Shown here one piece after another: positions 11,695-20,644 of a stretch of DNA of 64,000 nucleotides. The notes below the pieces were generated by a model, which worked only from the letters and a program-made list of their open reading frames with translations, was not told the DNA's origin and did no database searches. How positions within the stretch are numbered: position 1 is the first letter of the stretch; each line of letters begins with the position of its first letter. Where the stretch lies: NCBI RefSeq assembly GCF_016634425.1, contig NZ_JAEPES010000001.1, forward strand, positions 124,001 to 188,000, given 5' to 3'. The translations under genes and the position numbers were made by a program. Source of the DNA: Lacisediminihabitans changchengi. Lineage in GTDB: Bacteria > Actinomycetota > Actinomycetes > Actinomycetales > Microbacteriaceae.

Positions 11695-13731
11695 ATGCCT
11701 GAGACCGACCCGCTCCGCGATCTCGGCGTGCAGCTGACCCCGAATGGTGGTCGCCTTCGCGTCTGGAGTGAGAGCGCCTCGGCGCTCGAGCTCTGCCTGT
11801 TCAGTGAGAAAGACCTCAACTGGGCCACCGAATCGATCCCTCTCGTGCGCGATAGCCACGGAGTGTGGGAGGTGACCACCCCGAACCTGGCGGCTGGCAC
11901 GCGATACTCGGTGCGGGCGTCGGGCCCGACCGGGCCGATGAACCAGTTCGACCCGACGCTGCACCTCATCGATCCATGGGCACGGGGGCTCGCGCGAACC
12001 TCGACCGGTTGGCGGTCGTATGTGCAGAACGACGCCTTCGATTGGGCCGGGTCGACCAAGCCGCAGACGCCGCTCGATCACACGGTGATCTACGAGGCGC
12101 ACGCCAAGGGCATGTCGAAGCTCAACCCGGCCGTTCCCGAAGAGTTGCGCGGCACGTACGCCGGCCTCGCCCATGAGACAGCGATCGAGTATCTGAAAGA
12201 TCTCGGCGTTACCGCCATTCAGCTGCTTCCCGTGCAGCAGTTCGTCAGCGAGCAGCGCCTGCTCAAGCAGAACCTCAGCAACTACTGGGGCTACAACACG
12301 CTCAACTTCTTCACCCCGCACGCCGCCTACGCGTCGCGCGCCGCGCAGACCGGCGGCACGGGCGCCGTGCTTCGCGAGTTCAAGGGCATGGTCAAACTGC
12401 TGCACGAGGCCGGTCTCGAGGTCTACATGGACGTGGTCTACAACCACACCGCCGAAGAAGGCCGCACCGGCCCCACCACGTCGCTGCGCGGCATCGACAA
12501 CGCCAACTATTACCGCCAGAACTCGCTCGGTGACTACATCGACGTGACCGGATGCGGCAACACCGTCAATTTCGCCACACCGGCCGCCCAGCGCCTCGTG
12601 CTCGATTCGCTGCGCTACTGGGCAAACGAAGTGCAGATCGACGGATTCCGGTTCGACCTGGCCGCCACGCTGGGTCGGGATGCCGGAATCGAGTTCGATC
12701 CGCACCATCCGCTGCTCGAGGCGATCGTCTCCGACCCCGCGCTGAAGAACGTCAAGATGATCGCCGAGCCGTGGGACGTGGGGATGGGCGGCTGGCAGGT
12801 CGGCAACTTCCCCGACGGCTGGTCAGAGTGGAACGACGGCTTTCGCGACCAGGCCCGCGAGTTCTGGCTCACCGACATCGGTGCCGCCCGGGTACACGGC
12901 GTCCCTCCGATCGGCATCGGCCCGCTGGCCGGCAAGCTGGCGGGTTCGGCTGGGGTGTTCTCGCAAGAACGGGGGCCGCTGGCATCCGTCAACTTCGTCA
13001 CCGCGCACGACGGCTTCACCCTCGCCGACCTCACCGCCTACAACCAGAAACACAACCTCGGCAACGGTGAGAACAACCGGGACGGCACCGACAGCAACTA
13101 CTCGTTCAACTACGGCGTCGAAGGCCCGACCCACGACCCGGCGATCCTGGGCTCCCGGGACAAGGCCGTGCGCAATCTGCTTGGCACGCTGCTGCTGTCG
13201 GCGGGAGTGCCGATGATCACCGCCGGCGACGAGTTCGGCCGCAGCCAGCGCGGCAACAACAACGCGTATTGCCACGACAGCGAGCTGACCTGGCTGCCGT
13301 GGGAGCACTGGGATTGGCAGGACGACCTGTTTCGGGTGTCGAAGAAGCTGCTGCGGTTACGACGCGAAAACCCGGCGCTACGGCCGGTGCGGTTCGCCGT
13401 GAACGGCGAGACCGTTCCCTCCGCCTCACAGATGGACTGGTTCAACAAGGAGGGTCTGTCGATGTCGGTCGACGACTGGGATTCGCCTTCCGAGCGCACG
13501 CTGCAATACCTGGCTGCATCGACCCCCGAGTTCGAAGACTTCAACCGCATCTTGCTCATCGTGCACGGCCTGGAACGCTCCGAGACGGTCTGTCTTCCCG
13601 AGCACGAGGGCGTCACCGGGTACGAGTTGCTCTGGAACAGCGCCGACGACAACGCGACGAGCGAGACCTACGCGCCGACCACCGAGCTGGTGCTGGCGCC
13701 GACCTCCATGCAGCTGTTCCGGGCGATCTGA
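11695..13731 (+). CDS. glgX: Glycogen debranching enzyme GlgX
   Basis: A 678-aa isoamylase-type GH13 enzyme that removes alpha-1,6 branches from phosphorylase-trimmed glycogen. An N-terminal CBM48-like domain (LTPNGGRLRVWSESASALEL, about 9-110) precedes the barrel. Visible barrel motifs are DVVYNHTAEEG, FRFDLAATLGRD (nucleophile Asp), MIAEPWDVG (acid Glu) and VTAHDGFT. DEFGRSQRGNNNAYC is the GlgX-type active-site loop. It belongs functionally with glgP, glgE and glgB a few kb downstream, although the intervening genes are not in the same operon. Confidence 0.96.
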   Translation: MPETDPLRDLGVQLTPNGGRLRVWSESASALELCLFSEKDLNWATESIPLVRDSHGVWEVTTPNLAAGTRYSVRASGPTGPMNQFDPTLHLIDPWARGLARTSTGWRSYVQNDAFDWAGSTKPQTPLDHTVIYEAHAKGMSKLNPAVPEELRGTYAGLAHETAIEYLKDLGVTAIQLLPVQQFVSEQRLLKQNLSNYWGYNTLNFFTPHAAYASRAAQTGGTGAVLREFKGMVKLLHEAGLEVYMDVVYNHTAEEGRTGPTTSLRGIDNANYYRQNSLGDYIDVTGCGNTVNFATPAAQRLVLDSLRYWANEVQIDGFRFDLAATLGRDAGIEFDPHHPLLEAIVSDPALKNVKMIAEPWDVGMGGWQVGNFPDGWSEWNDGFRDQAREFWLTDIGAARVHGVPPIGIGPLAGKLAGSAGVFSQERGPLASVNFVTAHDGFTLADLTAYNQKHNLGNGENNRDGTDSNYSFNYGVEGPTHDPAILGSRDKAVRNLLGTLLLSAGVPMITAGDEFGRSQRGNNNAYCHDSELTWLPWEHWDWQDDLFRVSKKLLRLRRENPALRPVRFAVNGETVPSASQMDWFNKEGLSMSVDDWDSPSERTLQYLAASTPEFEDFNRILLIVHGLERSETVCLPEHEGVTGYELLWNSADDNATSETYAPTTELVLAPTSMQLFRAI

Positions 13732-13745
13732 GCGAGCTGCAGACC

Positions 13746-14216
13746 ATGGCAGGCACTCCGGCGACCGTCGCGCTCACGGCGCTCGGCATCCGTTTCATCG
13801 AGCACGAGTACACGCACGACGCGGCCGTGACGTCGTACGGGCTCGAGGCTGCTGAGGTGCTGGGGGTCGAGCCGGAGAGCGTGTTCAAGACCCTTCTGGC
13901 GGATGCCGACGGCACGCTGATCGTCGGGATCGTGCCGGTCACCGGCAAGCTCGACCTCAAAGCTCTCGCCGCGGCGGCGGGCGTGAAGAAACTCGAGATG
14001 GCCGATCCCCGTGTCGCCGAGCGTAAGACCGGCTACGTGGTCGGAGGAATCAGCCCGATCGGCCAGAAGTCGCGACTGACGACGGTGCTCGACGAGACCG
14101 CAGAACTCTTCGACACGATCTTCGTCTCCGGCGGACGTCGCGGTTTCGACGTCGAGCTCGCCCCGGCCGGCCTGCTGCGGGCGACGAACGGCACCGCGGC
14201 GGCGATCGCTCGCTGA
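13746..14216 (+). CDS. ybaK: YbaK/EbsC-type Cys-tRNA(Pro) deacylase
   Basis: A 156-aa protein of the YbaK/ProX editing family, which hydrolyses Cys misattached to tRNA(Pro). It starts MAGTPATVALTALGIRF and carries the family core: SVFKTLLADADG, TGKLDLKALAAAAGVKKLEMADP with the catalytic-region lysines, GGISPIG and ETAELFDTIFVSGGRRGFDVELAP. The ATG at 13746 is preferred because the family N-terminus begins there; longer in-frame starts lie inside glgX. It begins only 14 bp after the glgX stop, so it is probably co-transcribed. Confidence 0.92.
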   Translation: MAGTPATVALTALGIRFIEHEYTHDAAVTSYGLEAAEVLGVEPESVFKTLLADADGTLIVGIVPVTGKLDLKALAAAAGVKKLEMADPRVAERKTGYVVGGISPIGQKSRLTTVLDETAELFDTIFVSGGRRGFDVELAPAGLLRATNGTAAAIAR

Positions 14217-14233
14217 CCCGGCCTCCGCCACCC

Positions 14234-14261
14234 GTGCCCCGCGCCCCGCGCCCCGCGCCCC
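14234..14261 (+). repeat. Heptanucleotide tandem repeat, 4 units
   Basis: Four units of GCGCCCC (the first reads GTGCCCC), directly after the deacylase stop and one base before a large perfect hairpin. Confidence 0.85.
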
Positions 14262-14262
14262 G

Positions 14263-14322
14263 CACGTTTGCCCGAATATGCAGGTTCTTGGGCCACGAAA
14301 CCTGCATATTCGGGCAAACGTG
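14263..14322. repeat. Perfect 24-bp inverted repeat (large hairpin)
   Basis: The left arm 14263-14286 starts CACGTTTGCCCGAATATG and is exactly complementary to the right arm 14299-14322; the loop is 12 bases. It lies 46 bp after the deacylase stop, between it and the convergent GntR gene. There is no T-run after either arm, so it is not a classical intrinsic terminator. It could be a bidirectional transcription block, a REP-type element or a protein-binding palindrome. Confidence 0.9.
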
Positions 14323-14486
14323 GAGAGAATCGGGGTGCTTAGCGTCGTTCGCGGGCGACGATCGCTTGTCGCCCGGAACGGCCCGGAACGACGTGAAGTG
14401 ACTGCCCCGATATTCCTGATCCCCACGGCCTAGTAACATCGCGTATCAAAAAAGCGTCCGCGTTTCGCAGTGCAACTATTCCGTCC

Positions 14487-14852
14487 TCAGCGAACGGCAC
14501 CCGCCTCGAATGTGTCACGCAGAAGCCTGACGGCGTCGTCGACACCCAGCCCGAGAGCCACAGCCTGCCGCGCATATGATTCCGCTGCGGATTGCGCCTG
14601 CCGACGGACCGGGTCAGCATGCGGGGCGACGAACGTGCCATGGCGCCCGCGCGTCTCGATCACGCCCGCGCGCTCGAGCTCGCGGTAGGCGCGCGCGACA
14701 GTGTTGGGAGCCAGCCGCAGATCGCTCGCGAGTTTGCGCACCGTGGGGAGCCGGGCATCCGGCGGCAACTCGCCCGACTGCACCTGCGCGACCAATTGCA
14801 CCCGAATCTGCTCGAACGGCGGCACAGCCGAGCGCGGGTCGACGACGATCAC
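14487..14852 (-). CDS. GntR-family regulator, YtrA-like
   Basis: A 121-aa regulator with a winged helix (VPPFEQIRVQLVAQVQSGEL, LPTVRKLASDLRLAPNTVARAYREL, and a GVIETRGRHGTFVA wing). Only about 40 residues follow, the short tail typical of the YtrA subfamily. Such proteins usually repress a neighbouring membrane or ABC transporter operon. Its GTG overlaps the stop of the upstream membrane-protein gene (GTGA), so both are made together. It probably controls that operon through the repeated TATCAA site at 15849-15869. Confidence 0.9.
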   Translation of the reverse strand: MIVVDPRSAVPPFEQIRVQLVAQVQSGELPPDARLPTVRKLASDLRLAPNTVARAYRELERAGVIETRGRHGTFVAPHADPVRRQAQSAAESYARQAVALGLGVDDAVRLLRDTFEAGAVR

Positions 14853-15823
14853 GGGCGGCGCTCCGCAGCCCTAGCGTCGTCGCTCTCCTCAGAGTCGTCC
14901 TCTTCCGAATCGTCGACAATCTCGCCCACGTCGCCGAGGATCGGCCAGAGACGATACCGAAAGTAGTTTCGCCCGCCGCCGTAGTTGAATACGCGACTGA
15001 GCGCGATAATCCCGAGGTTGGCCGAAAGTTGCAGAACGATTCGTGCCCACTGGGGCTCGATCGGAGTGTCAAGCGCTCTCAAAATGCCAAGGCCTGCGAA
15101 CACGACGGCCAGCCAACCGACCTCGCTTTCGAACACCCACAGGTTGCGCAATGTATCTGCTCGTAGCGCATCGCTCCAGGCGAGTTCGAGCTGGTCAGAT
15201 GCCGCCTGCTTGTGGCGGATGACGATGCGAGCAGCGATCGCGCCGCCGATAGCGAGCACGACTGCTAGCGCAGCCACCCACACTGCGGAACTCTCAAAGT
15301 ACCGCGGCGGGTCGATGACCCCGATCGAGGACAAAACGAGGCCCATGACCGCCAGAAGTGAGGCGGTGAGGATCAAAGCCGGCACCAGCCAGAACCGCAC
15401 CGGACTGATGTAGTCGCGAATGGTGACGGACACCGCTCGGGCGACGCGGGGAGCGTGCTCGTCTGGAGAAAACAACTCGTCGCTGACCGACGCCGCCATC
15501 GAACCGGCCGTGACGCCGAGGAGCATGAGCGGCAATACAGCACCCCAGACGAAACCCTGGAAGTCGGCCGGATGGACGATGGCGAACAGGAGCGCCGAAA
15601 GGAGAAGACCCACCAGCGCACCGCTGGCGCTTCCGTTCTCCGTTCGCCGCAGTCGCCTGATCACCGCAGCGGTGATGACTTCGTCTGACACTCGCAACTC
15701 GGACTGGTGAGCGAACAGCTCGAAGCGACGCTGCCAGTCTCGCAACCGCGTGACCGCGAAGCCGATCGCGATGCCGACGAGCCCGAGCCCGAATAGCGCC
15801 AGCAGCGTGGTCGTGTCCGTCAT
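14849..15823 (-). CDS. Multi-pass membrane protein of unknown function, partner of GntR regulator
   Basis: A 324-aa protein with about seven hydrophobic segments (LLALFGLGLVGIAIGFAV at the start, then GALVGLLLSALLFAIV, FVWGAVLPLMLLGV, WLVPALILTASLLAVMGLVL, AVWVAALAVVLAIGGAI, and two near the end). It ends in an acidic tail (DDSEEDDSEESDDA). I do not recognise the family. The ATG at 15823 is chosen over a GTG nine bases upstream because GGGGAG is well spaced before it. It is first in a two-gene operon with a YtrA-like repressor, which suggests an inducible envelope or transport role. Confidence 0.8.
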   Translation of the reverse strand: MTDTTTLLALFGLGLVGIAIGFAVTRLRDWQRRFELFAHQSELRVSDEVITAAVIRRLRRTENGSASGALVGLLLSALLFAIVHPADFQGFVWGAVLPLMLLGVTAGSMAASVSDELFSPDEHAPRVARAVSVTIRDYISPVRFWLVPALILTASLLAVMGLVLSSIGVIDPPRYFESSAVWVAALAVVLAIGGAIAARIVIRHKQAASDQLELAWSDALRADTLRNLWVFESEVGWLAVVFAGLGILRALDTPIEPQWARIVLQLSANLGIIALSRVFNYGGGRNYFRYRLWPILGDVGEIVDDSEEDDSEESDDARAAERRP

Positions 15824-15848
15824 TGCTTCCACTCCCCGTTGATTGGAC

Positions 15849-15869
15849 TTTGTATCAATGTATCAATAC
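15849..15869. promoter_or_regulatory. Candidate operator for the GntR regulator
   Basis: TTGTATCAATGTATCAATAC contains an 8-bp direct repeat (TATCAATG, TATCAATA) with partly palindromic ends (GTAT and ATAC). It lies 26 bp upstream of the membrane-protein ATG and is AT-rich in a GC-rich setting. This is where an autoregulatory GntR site would be expected. Confidence 0.45.
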
Positions 15870-15912
15870 GAGCCCGGGGAGTCGAGGGTCGGTGCGAGTC
15901 GGCGTCGGGGCG

Positions 15913-18507
15913 CTACGACGCGACGGCGATGAGTCCCATCTCGGCGGCCTCGGCGAGCAGCGGATTGCGCGGCACCACGCGCACGTTGTAGCCGAAGCTT
16001 CCCGCACGTGAGAGAGTGACCGTTCCGGTGTACTGCGTGACGACGGGAAACTGCACGCTGCTGCCCGGGTTGGACGAGGGTGCGCCCTCCAGTGACCCGG
16101 AAAGTTCGATACGCTCCGGCTTCTCGAGGGTGTCCCCGTCTCGAGCACGGCCATAGACGACCTCGACGGCCACGTCATCCGGGGAGAGTCCGCCGAGCGT
16201 CACCGAGGCCCTCACGTGGAGTTGGTCGCCTACCTGCGGTACGGCATCCACTCCGCCCGACTCGACGTGCGTCACCGCGACGTTCGGCCAGGCCGCGCGC
16301 ACCTTCTCTTTCCAGGCGGCGAAGGCGCGCGCCGGGGCGAATGCGTCTGCCGCGATCGTTCGTGCGGCGATCGCCGCCGGCGTGTACAAGCGTTCGACGT
16401 ACTCGCGCACCATGCGATTCGCCGACAGCTCGGGCGACAGCGTTGCCAGGGTGTGACGGATTCCCTGCACCCAGCGCTTCGGCACATCGTCGGCGTCACG
16501 ATCGTAGAAGCGCGGTGCGATCTGGTTCTCGATCAGGTCGTACATCGAGTTGGCTTCGAGCTTGTCGCGCTCGGCGTGGTCGCCGGCGGCATCGGCGCTC
16601 GGGATGGCCCAGCCGTTCTCCTCGTCGTAGAACTCGGCCCACCAGCCGTCGAGGATGGACAGGTTGAGCGAGCCGTTGAGCGCCGCCTTCATGCCGGAGG
16701 TGCCGCAGGCCTCAAGGGGGCGGAGCGGATTGTTCAGCCAGATGTCCGTGCCCGGGTAGAGCTTCTGCGCCATCGCGATGTCGTAGTTGGGAAGGAACAC
16801 CATACGACCCCGGATGTCGGGCTCCTGAGAGAACTCCACCAGCTTCTGAATCAGACGCTTGCCCTCATCGTCGGCCGGGTGCGACTTTCCGGCGATGACG
16901 ATCTGCACCGGATGTTCTTTGGAGAGCAAAATGGACCGCAGGCGTTCCGGGTCGTTGAGCATTAGGGTGAGGCGCTTGTACGTGGGCACGCGCCGGGCGA
17001 AGCCGATGGTGAGCACCTTCGGGTCGAGCAGTTCGCTGAACCAGCCGGGGTCGCCGACACCGGGATTCTGCTCCTCCCAGGCGGCAGAGACGCGGCGGCG
17101 GGCATCCTGCACGAACTGTTCGCGCATGCCGTTGCGGACGGTCCAGAGGTCGAGATCGCTGACCGCCTCCGATCCCCAGTCGGCCGCGGTGGTATCGAGG
17201 GTGCCGAGCTTGTCCTGCGCCAAGGCAACCAGGGAGGGGTCGGTCCAGGTGGGAGCGTGCACACCGTTCGTGACGGAGGTGATCGGGACATCCGCCTGAT
17301 CGAATCCGGGCCAGAGCTGCCCGAACATCCCGCGGCTGACCTCGCCGTGCAGCAGCGAGACGCCGTTGGCGTGCTGACTGAGCCGGAAGCCCATGACCGC
17401 CATGTTGTACATGCCGGGGGTACCGCCGTGGTAGTCCTCGGCACCGATTGCTAGTACGTCGGCGACCGCCACTCCGGGAAGCAGGTCGGTGGAGAAGTAC
17501 TGGCTGATGAGCGAGGCGTCGAAACGGTCGATACCCGCTGGTACTGGCGTGTGGGTGGTGAATACCGTGCTGGCCCGCACGACCTGGAGCGCGTCTTGGA
17601 ACGTCAGCCCCGCCGCGACGAGATCGTTGATGCGCTCCAGCCCCTGGAAGCCGGCGTGGCCCTCGTTGGTGTGGAACACCTCGGGTGCAGGGATGTCGGT
17701 CAGTTCGGTGAGCAGCTTAATCGCCCGCACACCACCGATGCCGAGAAGCAGCTCCTGCAGCAGCCGGTGCTCTCCCCCGCCGCCGTACAGTCGGTCGGTG
17801 ACCGAGCGCAGGTCGTCGTCGTTGTCGGGGATGTCCGTGTCGAGTAACAGCAGCGGCACGCGCCCGACCTGCACTCGCCAGACCCGCGCGTAGAGGGCAC
17901 GCCCGCCCGGCAGCGCTAGCACGACCTGGGCGGCCGTGCCGTCCGGATGACGCAAAACCGACAGCGGCAGTCCGTCCGGATCGAGCACCGGATAGGCCTC
18001 CTCCTGCCAGCCGTCGGCGGAGATCGACTGGGCGAAGTAGCCGGAACGGTAGAACAGGCCGACGCCGATGATGGGCACACCGAGGTCTGATGCGCTCTTG
18101 AGGTGGTCGCCGGCGAGGATTCCGAGGCCGCCCGAGTACTGCGGCAGCGCAGCGGCGATACCGAACTCCGGGGAGAAGTACCCGATCGACTTCGGCGCAC
18201 TCTCCGACGTGTTCTGCTGGCACCAGCGCGGTTCGGTGAGGTAGGTGTGCAGGTCGGCGAGCAACTCGTTGGCGCGATTGACGAACTCCGAGTTATCCGC
18301 CAACTCGGTGAGACGAGCCGGCTCGACGGCTCCGAGCAGCGCGATCGGGTCGTACTGGCTGGCTACCCACTCAGCCGGAGAGATCTGCTCGAACAGGCGT
18401 CTGGTCGGCAGATGCCACGACCAGCGCAGGTTGGTCGCGAGTTCCTCGAGCGCACCGAGGGAGGCTGGGAGGACTGTACGGACAGTAAAACGTCGGATTG
18501 CCTTCAC
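15913..18507 (-). CDS. glgP: Alpha-glucan (glycogen) phosphorylase
   Basis: An 864-aa GT35 phosphorylase that releases glucose-1-phosphate from alpha-1,4-glucan. Motifs include NLRWSWHLPT near the N-terminus, YFSPEFGIAAALPQYSGGLGILAGDH, and PLRPLEACGTSGMKAALNGSLNL, whose lysine holds PLP. The GTG at 18507 is preferred because the family begins MKAIRRFTVR and GTGGGA precedes it; a longer start at 18528 would add only seven residues. It is divergent from glgE with 118 bp between. It can either degrade glycogen or, as the GlgE pathway implies, help recycle linear glucans. Confidence 0.95.
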   Translation of the reverse strand: MKAIRRFTVRTVLPASLGALEELATNLRWSWHLPTRRLFEQISPAEWVASQYDPIALLGAVEPARLTELADNSEFVNRANELLADLHTYLTEPRWCQQNTSESAPKSIGYFSPEFGIAAALPQYSGGLGILAGDHLKSASDLGVPIIGVGLFYRSGYFAQSISADGWQEEAYPVLDPDGLPLSVLRHPDGTAAQVVLALPGGRALYARVWRVQVGRVPLLLLDTDIPDNDDDLRSVTDRLYGGGGEHRLLQELLLGIGGVRAIKLLTELTDIPAPEVFHTNEGHAGFQGLERINDLVAAGLTFQDALQVVRASTVFTTHTPVPAGIDRFDASLISQYFSTDLLPGVAVADVLAIGAEDYHGGTPGMYNMAVMGFRLSQHANGVSLLHGEVSRGMFGQLWPGFDQADVPITSVTNGVHAPTWTDPSLVALAQDKLGTLDTTAADWGSEAVSDLDLWTVRNGMREQFVQDARRRVSAAWEEQNPGVGDPGWFSELLDPKVLTIGFARRVPTYKRLTLMLNDPERLRSILLSKEHPVQIVIAGKSHPADDEGKRLIQKLVEFSQEPDIRGRMVFLPNYDIAMAQKLYPGTDIWLNNPLRPLEACGTSGMKAALNGSLNLSILDGWWAEFYDEENGWAIPSADAAGDHAERDKLEANSMYDLIENQIAPRFYDRDADDVPKRWVQGIRHTLATLSPELSANRMVREYVERLYTPAAIAARTIAADAFAPARAFAAWKEKVRAAWPNVAVTHVESGGVDAVPQVGDQLHVRASVTLGGLSPDDVAVEVVYGRARDGDTLEKPERIELSGSLEGAPSSNPGSSVQFPVVTQYTGTVTLSRAGSFGYNVRVVPRNPLLAEAAEMGLIAVAS

Positions 18508-18625
18508 GGTCCCACCATAGGCCCGCACAGGTTGCCGCGGCGATCACTGAAATGAACACGGCGTACACACGATGCGAATGGGGGTTTGCAAACTCGTCGC
18601 AGGGGCTACTGTGCGGAGGGTGGCT
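18508..18625. promoter_or_regulatory. Divergent promoter region glgP / glgE
   Basis: This 118-bp gap must serve both directions. For glgE, TTTGCA (18585-18590) and TACTGT (18607-18612), 16 bp apart, could be -35 and -10. GGAGG at 18615-18619 is the glgE ribosome site, which would leave a very short leader. Confidence 0.35.
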
Positions 18626-20644
18626 ATGGATTATGAACCACGGATCGGTCGCATCCCGATCCGAAACCTGTCCCCCCTTCAACCCGAAGACCGCTGGTCG
18701 GCTAAGGCTTTTGCCGGCGAGGTGGTGCCGTTCAGCGCGACCATCTTCAAAGAGGGTCACGATCAGCTCGGGGCCGACCTCGTGCTCATCAGCCCCAGCG
18801 GCGAGCGCACGACCCACCGGCTGACCGACCTCGGCGAGGGCAGCGACCGCTGGGAGGTGTTGGCCCAACTGCCGGTGGCAGGCGAATGGCGTTGGCACAT
18901 TCAGGCCTGGGTCGACGAGTGGGCGACCTGGCTGCACAACGCAGAGATCAAGATCCCGGCCGGCGTCGACGTGCCGCTCATGCTCGGCATCGGTGCCGAT
19001 TTGTTGAAGCGCGCGGCCAAAGCCGACCCGACCAGCACCGTGCTGAAGGATGCCGCCAAAGGCTTCGCCAGCAAGCGCGCGTCAGCAGAAGAACGTCTTG
19101 CGATCGCGCTGGACCCCCTGCTCACCGCGGAGATCGAGCGCACCCCGCTCGCCGCCATCCTCTCCCGCGGCGAGGAGCAGACCCTGCGGGTGGAGCGTGC
19201 GCGCGCCGGCCTCGGGGCCTGGTACGAGTTCTTCCCCCGGTCGGAGGGCGCCAAGAAGAACCGCGACGGCAGCTGGAAAAGCGGAACCTTCCGCTCCGCC
19301 GCCAAACGCCTGCCGGCCGTGGCCGCGATGGGCTTCGACGTGCTCTACCTTCCGCCGATTCATCCGATCGGGGTCAGCTTTCGCAAGGGGCCGAACAACA
19401 CGCTGAATGCCGGACCGAATGACCCCGGCTCGCCCTGGGCCATCGGGTCGGCGTTGGGCGGCCACGACGCCATCCACCCCGATCTCGGCACCGAGGCGGA
19501 TTTCGTCACCTTCCTGAAGGCGACGAAGAAGGCGGGACTCGAACTCGCCATCGACCTGGCTCTGCAGTGCTCGCCCGATCATCCCTGGGTCACGGAGCAC
19601 CCCGAGTGGTTCACCACGCTCCCGGATGGGTCGATCGCCTACGCCGAGAACCCGCCCAAGAAGTACCAGGACATCTACCCGCTCAACTTCGACAACGACT
19701 TCGAGGGCCTGAGCCGTGAAGTGCTGCGCATCGTGCAGTACTGGATCGGGCTGGGCGTGAAGATCTTCCGGGTGGACAACCCGCACACCAAGCCGCTCCA
19801 GTTTTGGGAGTGGCTGCTGCACGAGGTCAACACCGAGCACCCCGAGATCGTGTTCCTGGCCGAAGCGTTCACCGCGCCGGCGATGATGTACTCGCTCGGA
19901 CAGGCCGGGTTCCAGCAGTCGTACACCTACTTCACCTGGCGCAACACGAAGCTCGAGCTCGAGGAGTTCCTCGACGGTCTCGCCCATGAGACGGATGCCT
20001 TCTTCCGGCCGAATCTCTTCGTGAACACGCCCGACATCCTCACCGCCTACCTGCAGTTCGGCGGTGTGGCCGCGTACAAGATCCGCGCGGCGATCGCCGC
20101 GACGGCCTCGCCGAGTTGGGGCGTGTACGCGGGCTACGAGCTGTTCGAGAACGTGGCAAGGCCCGGCTCAGAAGAGAACATCGACAACGAGAAGTACGAG
20201 TACAAAGCCCGCGATTACGCTGCTGCCGAAGCCGAAGGCCGCTCGCTGGCGCCGTACATCACGCGACTCAATGAGATCCGGCACCAGCATCCGGCCCTCC
20301 AGCAGTTGCGCAACCTCGATGTGCACTGGAGCGATGACGACTCGATTCTGGTCTACAGCAAGTACATTGCACCCGAGTTCACGGCGAATGGCAGCGGCGA
20401 CGGGATCATCGTTGTCGCCAACGTCGATCCTCACTCGGTGCGCGAGACCACGGTGCACCTCGACCCGCGCAAATTCGGCTACCTCGCCGGCGAGACCTTC
20501 GAGGTGACCGACCTCCTCACCGGGCAGGTGTACACATGGGGCACGGACAACTACGTCCGGCTGGACGCGTTCACCGAACCCGTCCACATCCTGAGCATCG
20601 CGCTCCGCACCCCTACCGCCACCAATCACAAGAGAGGCGAATGA
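18626..20644 (+). CDS. glgE: Alpha-1,4-glucan:maltose-1-phosphate maltosyltransferase
   Basis: A 672-aa GH13 subfamily 3 enzyme that extends alpha-glucan with maltosyl units from maltose-1-phosphate. An N-terminal domain ([28 protein letters not shown]) precedes the long helical insertion ([10 protein letters not shown]) and the barrel. Typical motifs are [40 protein letters not shown] (nucleophile Asp), [12 protein letters not shown] (acid Glu) and [14 protein letters not shown]. The ATG at 18626 has GGAGG six bases upstream. It overlaps glgB by ATGA. Maltose-1-phosphate synthesis genes (treS/pep2 or glgM) are not in the window. Confidence 0.96.
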   Translation: MDYEPRIGRIPIRNLSPLQPEDRWSAKAFAGEVVPFSATIFKEGHDQLGADLVLISPSGERTTHRLTDLGEGSDRWEVLAQLPVAGEWRWHIQAWVDEWATWLHNAEIKIPAGVDVPLMLGIGADLLKRAAKADPTSTVLKDAAKGFASKRASAEERLAIALDPLLTAEIERTPLAAILSRGEEQTLRVERARAGLGAWYEFFPRSEGAKKNRDGSWKSGTFRSAAKRLPAVAAMGFDVLYLPPIHPIGVSFRKGPNNTLNAGPNDPGSPWAIGSALGGHDAIHPDLGTEADFVTFLKATKKAGLELAIDLALQCSPDHPWVTEHPEWFTTLPDGSIAYAENPPKKYQDIYPLNFDNDFEGLSREVLRIVQYWIGLGVKIFRVDNPHTKPLQFWEWLLHEVNTEHPEIVFLAEAFTAPAMMYSLGQAGFQQSYTYFTWRNTKLELEEFLDGLAHETDAFFRPNLFVNTPDILTAYLQFGGVAAYKIRAAIAATASPSWGVYAGYELFENVARPGSEENIDNEKYEYKARDYAAAEAEGRSLAPYITRLNEIRHQHPALQQLRNLDVHWSDDDSILVYSKYIAPEFTANGSGDGIIVVANVDPHSVRETTVHLDPRKFGYLAGETFEVTDLLTGQVYTWGTDNYVRLDAFTEPVHILSIALRTPTATNHKRGE

